From a virus, in IMG/VR virus record IMGVR_UViG_3300046692_000351, positions 1 through 39,365 of that record: DNA of 39,365 bases, one strand, 5' to 3'. A program made the position numbers and the translations under genes. The notes under the pieces are model-generated. The model did no database searches and had not been told where the DNA came from. It worked only from the letters and a program-made list of their open reading frames with translations. Position 1 is the first letter of the stretch. Every line of letters starts with the position of its first letter. This document shows, in pieces, positions 15,601-22,043 of this stretch.

Positions 15601-16230
15601 CAGGTTCTGTCGGGTCCGGATACCATCTTCGACACGGCAGCCGTTCTTGCGGCCTTCCCGACGGCGCAGATCACCCGCTCCTACCAGTGGCGCCGGCACA
15701 AGCCTGCCGTCCAGTGGGCAAACTGGACGGGCGTTCACCTCGGCTGGCTGTGCGAATGGATCGACGGTGCCACCTCGTCCAGCTACACGGTCACGGATGC
15801 GGATCAGGGCTGCCTGGTCAGCCGTGTCGATCGTATCCACCTGACCTTCACCGAGGGTGGTGTGCCGAGGACGGTGACGGCTCTGGCCTACGATGGCACC
15901 TACGCCACCTCTCAGCCGATCCTGCGCACCGGAGACCACGCTGTTGCCCTGTCGGCAATGCCGACCTCTGGTAACGTCTCTGCAGCGGCTGGAGAGGGCG
16001 CCGTCGTTCTCGACCTGCCGGCGCTGCTGCCTGGCGAGACCCGCACGCTGCTGCATCCTAGCCGCGGTTATGACGCCTACACGGGCACGGCTGTCACTCT
16101 CGACGCCAACGGTGACCTGGTGCGCGGCGCCGGGGCTCTGACGGCCGGCAATACGGTCAGCTTCAAGATCAGGCAGAAGCGGGGCATCGACGTGATCGAC
16201 ACCTCGGCCTCTCTGACGGTCGTTGCATAA
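12613..16230 (+). CDS. Very large tail fibre/spike, 1205 aa, beta-helix and Ig-like modules
   Basis: The order visible is: an N-terminal domain (1-70); an Ig-like strand module (about 70-220, with YRYRYLRGTSYIIPGAEGP); a beta-sandwich of about 220 residues containing the STGVSAPTTYPDGNNHHGVG region; and a second Ig-like module (about 500-590, VQWRANGVDIAGAT). Then comes a right-handed beta-helix with N/D turns (about 600-970, RKMRITSGDRAIMARQGG, VTVEDC), a third SYQWRR Ig-like module and a C-terminal beta domain. This is a receptor-binding or depolymerase-type protein. The third module resembles the C-terminal module of the 5464-7311 spike. Catalytic residues cannot be assigned. Late gene, class I controlled, with its own terminator. 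Confidence 0.9.
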   Translation: MADRRFINQLQIASPEAIATGNLIIESNGQEYRATTAVLGGVHLFFLDEDNRTPVVQFRLTSPGRTVENVPVTLTVTAPNGTVTTKPATTDALGNGQYDFTGILARGQTYTIEARAAIYLTATTQKTINALSAPIDPVTATSTGKVGDTITVNALNFDGSPTGYRYRYLRGTSYIIPGAEGPIYTLQADDDADIITAQVQATNAGGDSPWYPANGIGPVSNKTSALVAAPVISGPTTPGSRLTVTAPGSASENAVVKSDEWQINQAKIPALKAPLTRYLASSTGVSAPTTYPDGNNHHGVGLSSAAYAGTNTFSFSVGINATENDYIATQIGAAGGNEGAQLYNIAIRHLNTNSSIRIKMFAAKYRGGVLVEEVQMAKVGAAAGTELGELSAAANATSQWTLTHDFGEWLDSDWLVFRQQARNISTTSTNNYQWDPRAGASYATLPIGNVQDLQKTLAVFTTRADMAGKKVRLARTFSNRNNDVIAYSNEITLDAAAAPTQAPVNTALPTIVASSDRSNTTWQIDLGAWSNQPTGYSVQWRANGVDIAGATLMSYKPPSAQEGQTITCAVTPTNGVGAGATVVTAGKVVQTAAAFWNIATGNDLNDGLTAEFAKQNLTGTDTIPSGATAILSGDFGTRLRLGSNRTYEGLGAALTSIGSTNVAYAINHYDDDGSISRSNVIVRKMRITSGDRAIMARQGGNWLIEDVVIDSAGFNPVGSAENASGIYFYRNNGITLRRVQLLRVMSDGLYSDTNDRVTVEDCLFRPVMTAEGDTIQTRADRNDSNGAPGPHQKGFLMRGTFLDMHSIKTSSGKGCLVTNMHDYILIQDNILDGNNFVHGTDEGDNQVFCRNVSRYSRKNTYSFGYGIGGYDNQPASHNHQLYDNSWYDMNRALSFTGISVTGYTGTKSGRVDIVAHDETVIKCANGVRIDRPTSGRFRGFVFHNVNKSLDRTLTTLPSGGDIQTFIWSDHFIYTGSIAEPPKVFARAQITGNRVSGQVLSGPDTIFDTAAVLAAFPTAQITRSYQWRRHKPAVQWANWTGVHLGWLCEWIDGATSSSYTVTDADQGCLVSRVDRIHLTFTEGGVPRTVTALAYDGTYATSQPILRTGDHAVALSAMPTSGNVSAAAGEGAVVLDLPALLPGETRTLLHPSRGYDAYTGTAVTLDANGDLVRGAGALTAGNTVSFKIRQKRGIDVIDTSASLTVVA

Positions 16231-16232
16231 GG

Positions 16233-16260
16233 ATGGCGCCTTCGGGCGCCATTTCTCTTT
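16233..16260 (+). terminator. Intrinsic terminator after the tail fibre
   Basis: ATGGCGCC/GGCGCCAT with a TTCG tetraloop, followed by TTCTCTTT, three bases after the stop codon. It also faces the end of the leftward gene at 16264. Confidence 0.9.
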
Positions 16261-16263
16261 GGG

Positions 16264-16440
16264 TCATGCCCAAAGGCTCGGTGTGTCCTGCAGATATCGC
16301 AGGCCGACCCCTATACCGATGATCCACGGTGCCAGACGAGCCACCAGGAATATTGTGAACAGCAGCCACACCTCGAGGCGACCCGACGCCTCGCCGCGTA
16401 TGGCCCAATGGGTAAACTCGAATTTCAGGAATTTCTTCAA
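16264..16440 (-). CDS. 58-aa membrane protein, TTG start
   Basis: Reading leftward from TTG at 16440, the peptide begins MKKFLKFEFTHWAIRGEASG (TTG read as Met) and continues with a hydrophobic span of about 25 residues containing WLLFTIFLVARLAPWIIGIG. It ends YLQDTPSLWA at a TGA (16266-16264). A GGAG motif seven bases before the TTG supports the start. Length and one transmembrane span would fit a small holin-like or regulatory peptide, but no family is recognised. The overlapping longer leftward frame gives an arginine-rich nonsense-like protein and was rejected. Confidence 0.6.
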   Translation of the reverse strand: MKKFLKFEFTHWAIRGEASGRLEVWLLFTIFLVARLAPWIIGIGVGLRYLQDTPSLWA

Positions 16441-16476
16441 TGTGGTGCTCCGACAGACAAATTCGTCGGCACCACA
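16441..16476 (-). promoter_or_regulatory. Hairpin covering the ribosome-binding site of the 58-aa gene
   Basis: TGTGGTG...CCGAC (from 16441) pairs with GTCGGCACCACA (to 16476), interrupted by a 2-nt bulge. On the leftward transcript the GGAG of the membrane-protein gene lies inside one arm and the start codon directly follows it, so the structure could shut off translation until melted. Confidence 0.5.
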
Positions 16477-16617
16477 ATGGCAACCTACTCACCTTTCAGG
16501 CGGACGGTCAATTGCAATGGCTGATTGAAGTCAGGGTATTTGCGAGTATTCCCCCGACGCACCTACACTATTTTGATGGCTTGCCGACATTTAACCATTC
16601 GCTGATATAATTCCTGG

Positions 16618-17652
16618 ATGACCAAGCCACCCAGGAAGCCGCGACCAATCGGTCTCAACAAGGAAACGGAAGAGCCTGCCCTCAAGAGTGGGCGGATCAG
16701 GCGCCGTGCCGATTTTAAGAAGCCCGAGCTTCTCCTGGAGCCGATGCCGGCGCGAGTTGACCCGTGCCTGGCACAACTGACCATGCGGCCGCCCAAGGGG
16801 AACGATTGGCGCTACGAGATAAAATGGGACGGCTACCGCGCCCATATTCATCGTGAACCGAAAGGCGTTCGGATCCTTACCAAAAACGGGCATGACTGGA
16901 CGCACAAGTTCCCAGCCATAGCGGAAGCAGCCCTTGCCCTAACCCCGACCACCTACATCATGGATGGAGAGATCGTGGTGCTGGACGAGGAAGGTCGCTC
17001 CGATTTCAATCTCCTGGTCAGGTCACTCGGAGGGCGCAATGGCAATAAGGTCGCCGATAACGCGATCTGCATGGTGTTCGACCTTTTCTATCAGAATGGC
17101 CGCGACCTTCGCAGAATGGATTATTCGGAGAGGCGGCAAATGCTCGAAGAAGGTCTGGCCGGCGCCACTGGTGCCATCAGGCTGTCCGAGGAGTTCGACG
17201 TTGACCCCGACATCCTGCTCAGGAAGGCTTGCGAGCTCGACCTCGAAGGTATCATCGCCAAGCGTGCGGATGCATTGCACATGCCCGGCAGAACGGGCAC
17301 ATGGCGCAAGATCAAATGCGTGCAGTCCGACACCTTCCAGATCGTCGGATACGAGCCCTCGAGCTCGCCTGGCCTGCTGGCGAGCCTTCTGTTGGCGCAG
17401 GAGAATAACGGCAAGCTTCGCTACACCGGATCGGTCGGCACCGGGTTTAAAGAGCGGGATCTCCGCGAGCTCAAGGTAGCCCTGGACACGCTGAAGGTCG
17501 CCAAGCCGGTCATTCCGCTCAGGACCACCCGGAAGAACCTAGTCTTCACCAAACCCACGCTCTACGCGGAGATCCAATACCGCGGATGGACGACGGACAA
17601 CAAGCTGCGCCATCCATCCTTTAAGGGACTACGGTCACCCGAAGACATGTGA
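16618..17652 (+). CDS. ATP-dependent DNA ligase (LigD/LigC type)
   Basis: 344 residues. Nucleotidyltransferase motifs are in order: motif I EIKWDGYR with the AMP-accepting K69; DGEIVVLDEEGRSDF (III); VFDLFY (IIIa region); EGIIAKR (IV); and WRKIKC (V). An OB-fold follows, with FQIVGYEPSSS and LRYTGSVGTGF. It lacks LigD polymerase and phosphoesterase domains, and length and style match the ligase domain of alphaproteobacterial LigD/LigC nick-sealing enzymes, not T4- or T7-type phage ligases. It was probably captured from a host. A TATAAT (16606-16611) lies only 7 bp before the ATG, so the mRNA may be leaderless; no Shine-Dalgarno is visible. It could seal nicks in replicating phage DNA. Confidence 0.9.
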   Translation: MTKPPRKPRPIGLNKETEEPALKSGRIRRRADFKKPELLLEPMPARVDPCLAQLTMRPPKGNDWRYEIKWDGYRAHIHREPKGVRILTKNGHDWTHKFPAIAEAALALTPTTYIMDGEIVVLDEEGRSDFNLLVRSLGGRNGNKVADNAICMVFDLFYQNGRDLRRMDYSERRQMLEEGLAGATGAIRLSEEFDVDPDILLRKACELDLEGIIAKRADALHMPGRTGTWRKIKCVQSDTFQIVGYEPSSSPGLLASLLLAQENNGKLRYTGSVGTGFKERDLRELKVALDTLKVAKPVIPLRTTRKNLVFTKPTLYAEIQYRGWTTDNKLRHPSFKGLRSPEDM

Positions 17653-17722
17653 CGATGGATCTCGACAAGATTCCTCACCTGCGGTAGGTCTAAGGGCTCC
17701 CGGAACGGAAGAGGAACGGGCA

Positions 17723-17953
17723 ATGATCAGAAAGCCCAGGCAGATCACACCCTATGCTGACCGCGACCTCGATTGCCAGGCCGCACTGGAAGACGCCTTT
17801 CAGCACATGGTTCGCCTCGCCATCACATCGGGCTGGGATAAGATCGAAGCCATCACGGCGCTCCAGGAGCTCGCCTTCGCGCATCTCTCCACAGAGGACG
17901 ACAACTTGCGCACCACGCTCGCCATACTCCAGGCCGGTCTCACCAAGCACTGA
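17723..17953 (+). CDS. Hypothetical helical protein, 76 aa
   Basis: GGAAGAGGAA is upstream and the ATG at 17723 starts MIRKPRQITPYADRDLD. The rest is two or three helices (CQAALEDAFQHMVRLAITSGW, KIEAITALQELAFAHL, LRTTLAILQAGL). The pattern D-C-x-A-L-E-x-A-F followed by GW and a helical hairpin is familiar from short Rhizobiales proteins without known function. It stands alone between the ligase and an AGCTA-box cluster. Confidence 0.75.
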   Translation: MIRKPRQITPYADRDLDCQAALEDAFQHMVRLAITSGWDKIEAITALQELAFAHLSTEDDNLRTTLAILQAGLTKH

Positions 17954-17988
17954 GCTGCCTAGCTAATCAGCTACCTAGGCATATAGCC
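17954..17988. repeat. AGCTA-box cluster
   Basis: GCTGCCTAGCTAATCAGCTA continues CCTAGGCATATAGCC between the ends of two converging genes. It includes one CCTAGG. Confidence 0.55.
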
Positions 17989-18209
17989 TATCGGCGTCTG
18001 GGCACCGCCCGCTCCACAGACCTGGGCGACACAATCGAGGCAGCCTTCCGACCACACCGGCACTTAAAGCTCTGGCCTATGGCGTTACCATCAGGTGGGA
18101 GGGTAGTCATATCCAGCTCCTCGGATAGACCACAGGGGTCGCAATAGAGGTCGTAGCGCATCCCCATCCTAATCATCCCGCCCCAGGTCGAGTTATCACT
18201 CTTCTCCAT
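17988..18209 (-). CDS. Small zinc-binding protein, 73 aa
   Basis: Leftward ORF with CDPC (residues about 23-26) and CRC (about 50-52) within YDLYCDPCGLSEELDM and SFKCRCGRKA, the ligand spacing of a small zinc ribbon. It ends in a basic tail (RSVERAVPRRR). It converges on the 17723-17953 gene. The start region is poor in Shine-Dalgarno signals and is followed upstream by the ACCTTTACA repeats, which could regulate it. Function unknown. Confidence 0.65.
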   Translation of the reverse strand: MEKSDNSTWGGMIRMGMRYDLYCDPCGLSEELDMTTLPPDGNAIGQSFKCRCGRKAASIVSPRSVERAVPRRR

Positions 18210-18223
18210 TGAGTTGCACCGCT

Positions 18224-18427
18224 ACCTTTACATACAACCGGCCAAGACCTTTACATCAGGCAAGGCTCGGCCACCAAACAGGCCAGAAATAGATATTCCG
18301 GCCATCAACCATGTAAAGGTCGACCTTGTCGAAAACCCACCATTTCCGGGACCGACCTTTACAGGAAGTTTACCTTTTCTTTACACGAACCCTCGTTTTC
18401 GACTTTTTGCTCAAACTGTAAAGATAG
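18224..18427. repeat. ACCTTTACAT iteron-like repeats
   Basis: Copies of ACCTTTACA(T) lie at 18224-18233, 18247-18256, 18311-18320 (inverted) and 18355-18363, with a related TTTACA at about 18380 and an inverted TGTAAAGAT at 18418. They fall in gene-free DNA directly upstream of the leftward zinc-ribbon gene. Repeats of this size and density are typical of replication iterons or of multi-site operators. Confidence 0.5.
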
Positions 18428-18485
18428 CTGAGCACTCACCTGACGCTGACAATCGATCACAGCGAGTCACAGACGCGATCCCTGA

Positions 18486-18732
18486 CATAGAGACGATAGA
18501 CAGAACGTCTCGACAAACCGACGCAGTGTATGACGCTCTATGAGAACGACACCAAAAGCGCTGGCCTGCAAAGGGCGAAAACATATTCGAGGTAAAGACG
18601 AGACAGACGCTCATAGATAGGTGACACCTGATCATAGAGAGACAGACCTATAGAGACCGGAACCTCGTAAGACAGTCGGTGCGTATAGAGAGGTGTCAGG
18701 TGCGTGTAGAGGTGAGCGTGTTTGCGTAGAGG
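18486..18732. repeat. Degenerate (C/T)ATAGAG repeats, partly about 21 bp apart
   Basis: CATAGAGA at 18486, CATAGATA at 18612, CATAGAGA at 18633, TATAGAG at 18649, TATAGAGA at 18684, TGTAGAGG at 18705 and CGTAGAGG at 18725, plus one inverted copy near 18536. Several are spaced 20-21 bp, i.e. on one face of the helix. A small perfect palindrome AGGTGACACCT lies at 18619-18629. Open frames here translate to low-complexity repeats and are not credible genes. Confidence 0.45.
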
Positions 18733-19002
18733 AAACGGAAAAGCTGGGAATCGTCGAGAGGAGGTATTGCGCCGCGCCGCGGTTCTCCACGGCAAACTCA
18801 GGCACCCCATCACCTCCCACCCCAGACCACGGCAACCGAACCCGTCCGCACCCTGATTGCGTCCCAAGCTACCCTGTGCGAAACAGCAGATCTCGATTTC
18901 GAGCGCTGTCACCCGGAGCGCTCAAGAGGAGAGCCTAGACATCTCTCCCCTCTTTCGTAGTTGCTGATGCCGGCGATCGGGTGTGAACCGGACAACTCTA
19001 TA

Positions 19003-19040
19003 GGGCGGCTTGGTCTTCAATGACCGGTCGCCCTTTCTTT
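19003..19040 (+). terminator. Terminator-like hairpin in gene-free DNA
   Basis: GGGCG...GGTC (from 19003) can pair with GACC...CGCCC (to 19033), followed by TTTCTTTTC. No gene ends just before it, so if real it would terminate an untranslated transcript from the repeat region. Confidence 0.45.
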
Positions 19041-19113
19041 TCTCCCGGAATTTAGGAACGGCCAGCTTTTGGTATACCGGTAAGCGGGAATGCTGGCCGG
19101 AGGAGATCCATCA

Positions 19114-19269
19114 CCTAGGTCTGCCCAAGGGAAGGGAGAGGAGGTTACACCGTCTATTAGGTGTATCTAACTAGGTTCATATAATAATAACTTTACGATA
19201 GATGGACGGGAATGAAGACGGGAAAGGAAGCTTCCGGCACGCTCCTAGGCTCGCCGCGGTTCACCTAGG
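19114..19269. repeat. CCTAGG palindromes (first three of nine in 19.1-22.2 kb)
   Basis: CCTAGG occurs at 19114, 19244 and 19264 and again in spacers at 20460, 20530, 21336, 22060, 22099 and 22158, often within CACCTAGG or CCCTAGGG. About one per 4 kb would be expected by chance and CTAG is usually avoided in bacterial DNA. All nine are intergenic. Confidence 0.55.
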
Positions 19270-19363
19270 TTCGCTGCCCAAGGTTATCCCAAGGGCCGGC
19301 CATGTATTAGAGCCCCGGCGCTGGCTCCCGCCCGTGTATTGCCCGCTCCGTCCCCGTCCCTCA

Positions 19364-19416
19364 CCTCGATACTTCCAAGAAGCGTTGTTGTAAAACTTAA
19401 TCATCGAAAGCGAAAC
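19364..19416 (+). promoter_or_regulatory. Class II promoter-like element
   Basis: CCTCGATAC (19364-19372), an 18-bp gap, TAAAAC (19391-19396), then TTAATCATCGAAAGCGAAAC. An 18-base block of it (19399-19416) is repeated exactly on the minus strand at 23310-23293 before the GG-free gene. Confidence 0.65.
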
Positions 19417-19455
19417 GACTTTCGAACAACAAAGCAACGCTGAAAGGTTACTGAA

Positions 19456-20367
19456 ATGTCGAAGAAGAACACCGCAAAGTCCGCACCCGCTTCTGCTGCC
19501 GAACTCGTTTCGATGGAAGAATTCTTCAGCCAGGCCGCCGGCGCTGTCGCCGACATGGGCAAAGAGGCTGAAGAGATCGCTGCGGCCGAGCTCGCTGCCC
19601 AGGAAGCCGCACGCCTCGCCGCTGAAGAAGCGGCCAAGAATGCTGCCTCTGAAGAAGGCCAGGAAGGAACCGGCCAGGAGCCGGCCACCAATGAAGATCC
19701 GGCCACCGATGGCGAGCCGACCGCACCCACCAAGCGCGTCGACGGCGTGCTCAAGGAAATGAAGGCTGAGTTCGAGCCGGAAGCGAAGGAAGCCAAGAAG
19801 GTCGAGATCGTCACGTCCTTCGAAGACCGCATCGCCTTCGAGAAGGCCCAGCCGGGTCTGTCCTCGAAGATGGTGCCGAACCTCGAGGCCGAGCAGAAGA
19901 AGATGGCGACCATCGGTGCTGCCGGCCTGTTCCTCGCGATGGACATCGACCCTGGCTTCATCAACCGCGAGGTCTCGACCGGCTCGAGGTTCAACGTCTA
20001 CGCCCTGCAGAAGGTCAACGACCTGATCGTGGCGCTCGACGGCGGGTTCATGCAGAACGCCATCAACAAGGCGATCGTGCAGAGCCTGTTCAACTTCCGC
20101 GACGCCGGCATCCCCTTCACGGGCAACGCAGCGCTCGCTGCCGCATCCGACAAGGTCAAGGCCGACCGGGCGATCACCAAGCACCTCGTTCGCCATACGG
20201 TGAGCGCCAACACCGCCTCGACCCAGAAGAGCAGCACCATGACGGCGCTGAAGACGCTGGGCATCGTCGAGAACACCGGCACGCGCGGCAACGAGGTCTG
20301 GACCTTGACCGACACGCCGGCGACGCGCCGCCTCGAGGAAATCGTCCGCGGTAAGGCTGCAGCCTGA
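19456..20367 (+). CDS. Hypothetical protein, 303 aa, Ala/Glu coiled region plus folded domain
   Basis: Residues 15-100 are low complexity (Ala/Glu-rich helix, then Glu/Pro/Thr-rich linker). Residues about 120-300 form a compact, mostly helical domain with FINREVSTGSRFNVYALQKV and VNDLIVALDGGFMQNAINKA. Its C-terminal end, MTALKTLGIVENTGTRGNEVWTLTD, looks like a winged-helix recognition helix and wing. A DNA-binding or structural role is possible. No family recognised. Single-gene unit with class II promoter and terminator; strong codon bias suggests high expression. Confidence 0.85.
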   Translation: MSKKNTAKSAPASAAELVSMEEFFSQAAGAVADMGKEAEEIAAAELAAQEAARLAAEEAAKNAASEEGQEGTGQEPATNEDPATDGEPTAPTKRVDGVLKEMKAEFEPEAKEAKKVEIVTSFEDRIAFEKAQPGLSSKMVPNLEAEQKKMATIGAAGLFLAMDIDPGFINREVSTGSRFNVYALQKVNDLIVALDGGFMQNAINKAIVQSLFNFRDAGIPFTGNAALAAASDKVKADRAITKHLVRHTVSANTASTQKSSTMTALKTLGIVENTGTRGNEVWTLTDTPATRRLEEIVRGKAAA

Positions 20368-20390
20368 CACCAACAACCAGAGGGAAGATT

Positions 20391-20416
20391 AGGGCGCTCA
20401 TCGTAGCGCCCTTTTC
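20391..20416 (+). terminator. Intrinsic terminator
   Basis: AGGGCGCT/AGCGCCCT stem with loop CATCGT, then TTTTC, 24 bp after the stop at 20367. Confidence 0.9.
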
Positions 20417-20579
20417 TATGGGCTGGATTTAGGGTTCGGGGATGGGGAACGGCAGCTGCCCTAGGGGTCCACCGACAGGATTTTCTGTCGGTTACGGAAC
20501 TGCCCTTGCCCGAGGCCACCCGCGGCGACCCTAGGGCGAGGTTTAGGCCCTCCCCTGCCCCAGGCATACCCTGCCATCA

Positions 20580-20625
20580 CCTGCCGCAACCCTACGGTCG
20601 ATTTGCGAAGCTCTTCGTGTCAGCA
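20580..20625 (+). promoter_or_regulatory. Class II promoter-like element (variant)
   Basis: CATCACCTGCCGCA (block at 20580-20588) is followed 17 bp later by CGAAGC instead of TAAAAC, then a CAGCAACAC leader and AAGGAG. It shares the 'TTGCGAAG' variant with the 21397 copy. Confidence 0.5.
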
Positions 20626-20646
20626 ACACAAAGGAGCAAAGCTCAA

Positions 20647-21033
20647 ATGACCTCTCGCACCGAACTCACCGCCATGATCGCCGGCTTCCTCAACGCCCGC
20701 GGCACAATCACCGTCTGCCCAGACTACATGAAGGCTTACCCCTGGGCGACCGAGCAGGACTGGAAGGACGCGCTGCAGCGCCATCACGTTGCCCTCGAGC
20801 TCGCCGGCCTGGTCGGTCAGGAAGACGACACCATCGACCGCGAGACCAACCTGGTCACGGGTGAGGAACATTCCGCGGTCTACGCCTACTACATGGGCGA
20901 CGACGAGGATGTGTCCGACGTGACCGATCTCGACCGGCACGCCTACGAGCAGGACATCATCGCGATGACCGACGCCGGCCTGATCGGCGACTGCTCGGCC
21001 CAGGCGATGTATTGGGCAGGAGAAGCCGCATGA
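20647..21033 (+). CDS. Hypothetical protein, 128 aa
   Basis: ATG 20647 has AAGGAG 13-8 bases upstream; the longer frame crosses the promoter. The protein is acidic with helices around PWATEQDWKDALQRHHVALELAGLVG and AYEQDIIAMTDAGLIG. The middle VTGEEHSAVYAYYMGDDED is strongly acidic. Two similar helical halves suggest a small repeat domain. No family recognised. Its stop overlaps the next ATG. Confidence 0.8.
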   Translation: MTSRTELTAMIAGFLNARGTITVCPDYMKAYPWATEQDWKDALQRHHVALELAGLVGQEDDTIDRETNLVTGEEHSAVYAYYMGDDEDVSDVTDLDRHAYEQDIIAMTDAGLIGDCSAQAMYWAGEAA

Positions 21034-21284
21034 CCAACAACCTCAAGACCGTGCTCATCACCTTCGCCGAGAAGCCGACACCCGATTACCCTCTCGCCGT
21101 CGTCATCATCGACCCGGCCAGCAACTGGCCCAGGCACCGCAGCCAGGAATACCTGGTCCGCTCCATCCGCGACGGGCGAATTCTCGCCAACGGGATGTGC
21201 ATGGGCGCACACCGAGCCGCGGCACCAGGCGACATCACCTGGCCGGTCAACCCGAAGCTCGACGAGCGCCTGACCGACGTGTGA
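21030..21284 (+). CDS. Hypothetical protein, 84 aa
   Basis: Coupled to the previous gene by ATGA at 21030-21033. Strands VLITFAEKP, LAVVIIDPASNWP and a segment YLVRSIRDGRILANGMCMGAHRA are visible. No motif gives a function. It is followed directly by a terminator. Confidence 0.75.
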   Translation: MTNNLKTVLITFAEKPTPDYPLAVVIIDPASNWPRHRSQEYLVRSIRDGRILANGMCMGAHRAAAPGDITWPVNPKLDERLTDV

Positions 21285-21289
21285 CCGGC

Positions 21290-21319
21290 AAGGGTCTGGT
21301 TCCGGCCAGGCCCTTTTCG
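21290..21319 (+). terminator. Intrinsic terminator
   Basis: AAGGGTCTGG pairs with CCAGGCCCTT (one G-U pair) around TTCCGG, followed by TTTCGG, 5 bp after the stop. Confidence 0.85.
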
Positions 21320-21396
21320 GCCGCTCGGCCACTCACCTAGGCCAGGCCAAGGGCGGCTCCCTTCCCGGCCGCGGCCCGCACAACACCCGGCCATCA

Positions 21397-21445
21397 CCTC
21401 GATACAGCCGCGCTTCTGACTTGCGAAGATCAATCATCGATCAAC
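21397..21445 (+). promoter_or_regulatory. Class II promoter-like element (variant)
   Basis: CCTCGATAC (21397-21405), 18 bp, CGAAGA (21424-21429), then TCAATCATCGATCAACGC and AAGGAG. The CATCACCTCGATAC block matches the 19364 copy, the CGAAG box the 20580 copy. Confidence 0.55.
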
Positions 21446-21461
21446 GCAAAGGAGCAAATCG

Positions 21462-21590
21462 ATGAACAACGACCGCGTCACCCTCAAAGACATCGCGCGT
21501 GATGGCGCCGCCTTCCTCTCCGTCAGCCTCTTCATCATCGCCATCAGCATCGCCTGCGTCGCGATGAAGCCCGTCGTATTGCCTGTGTAA
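21462..21590 (+). CDS. 42-aa membrane protein
   Basis: AAGGAG lies eight bases before ATG 21462. The peptide starts MNNDRVTLKDIARDGAAF and continues into a hydrophobic span of about 17 residues (LSVSLFIIAISIACVAM), ending KPVVLPV. It is the only gene between its own class II promoter and an AGCTA cluster. A small inner-membrane peptide; function not predictable. Confidence 0.75.
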   Translation: MNNDRVTLKDIARDGAAFLSVSLFIIAISIACVAMKPVVLPV

Positions 21591-21594
21591 GCCT

Positions 21595-21626
21595 TTAGCT
21601 ATCCAGCTAAAGAGCTACTAAGCTAG
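21595..21626. repeat. AGCTA-box cluster
   Basis: TTAGCTATCCAGCTAAAGAG is followed by CTACTAAGCTAG, four boxes in 32 bp, placed between two single-gene units. Confidence 0.6.
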
Positions 21627-21661
21627 AAACTGCAAACAGCAACGCCAAGAAAGGCACCGAA

Positions 21662-22000
21662 ATGTCCTACGTCACCGAAGTTTTCATGAACCGTCAGATC
21701 CGCGAAGCCGCTGTCAGCCTCGACATCGTGCAAGCCGCGCAGAACCACAAGCTGCCTGCAGACAGCAAGAAGCACGTCCTGCTCGCCCGTGTCCTGAAGG
21801 ACCACGCCGATCGCCTGCAGCGCCTGGTCGCCGAGCAGACGGTCATGAGCCCTGACGAATTCTTCCGGCGCGCTTTCGATCGTGTCCGCGAGATGCGGGC
21901 TGAAGCTGCACTCATCGCCACCATGCGCCGCGAGAAGCGCGAACGTGACACCCTCGAGCGCGAAACCGTCATGCAGGAGATGGGTCTGATCGCCGCCTGA
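21662..22000 (+). CDS. Hypothetical all-helical protein, 112 aa
   Basis: The sequence is almost wholly helical, with long amphipathic segments (residues about 28-65 and 70-108, e.g. HVLLARVLKDHADRLQRLVA and FFRRAFDRVREMRAEAALIA). It is rich in Arg and Glu and ends in a coiled-coil-like REKRERDTLERETVMQEM. It has no Gly until residue 109. Possibly an oligomeric or RNA/DNA-binding helix bundle. Weak class II traces (CTAGAAACT...CAGCAACGCC) precede it; a clean terminator follows. Confidence 0.8.
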   Translation: MSYVTEVFMNRQIREAAVSLDIVQAAQNHKLPADSKKHVLLARVLKDHADRLQRLVAEQTVMSPDEFFRRAFDRVREMRAEAALIATMRREKRERDTLERETVMQEMGLIAA

Positions 22001-22014
22001 CACGCCTAGAGACG

Positions 22015-22043
22015 ACCGCAGCTCTCACGGGCTGCGGTTTTGT
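22015..22043 (+). terminator. Intrinsic terminator
   Basis: ACCGCAGC/GCTGCGGT stem with an 8-nt loop, then TTTGTC, 15 bp after the stop. Confidence 0.85.

Larger units (their letters stand above)
18210..19363. other. 1.15-kb gene-free region
   Basis: No ORF with plausible start, codon use and ribosome-binding site is seen. It contains the two repeat families above, a 197-nt stretch (18366-18562) lacking GG on the + strand, a terminator-like hairpin at 19003-19040, three CCTAGG sites (19114, 19244, 19264), an inverted repeat ACACC...GGTGT at 19148-19165 and a TATAAT at 19180. Together this looks like a replication and/or control locus. Confidence 0.45.

Noticed and set aside
18486-18732. Possible CRISPR array in the repeat region
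   Set aside because: Repeats are only 7-8 bp, degenerate and lack uniform repeat-spacer units; no cas gene nearby.
18538-18912. A 124-codon leftward frame over the repeat region
   Set aside because: Its translation simply repeats the DNA motif (HLYTHLTPLYTH-like) and it has no ribosome-binding site.
19204-19218. The 15-mer GGACGGGAATGAAGA shared with 33597-33611, both shortly after a TATAAT
   Set aside because: One exact 15-mer match is about what chance gives in a 39-kb window counted on both strands; the shared context is suggestive but not enough.
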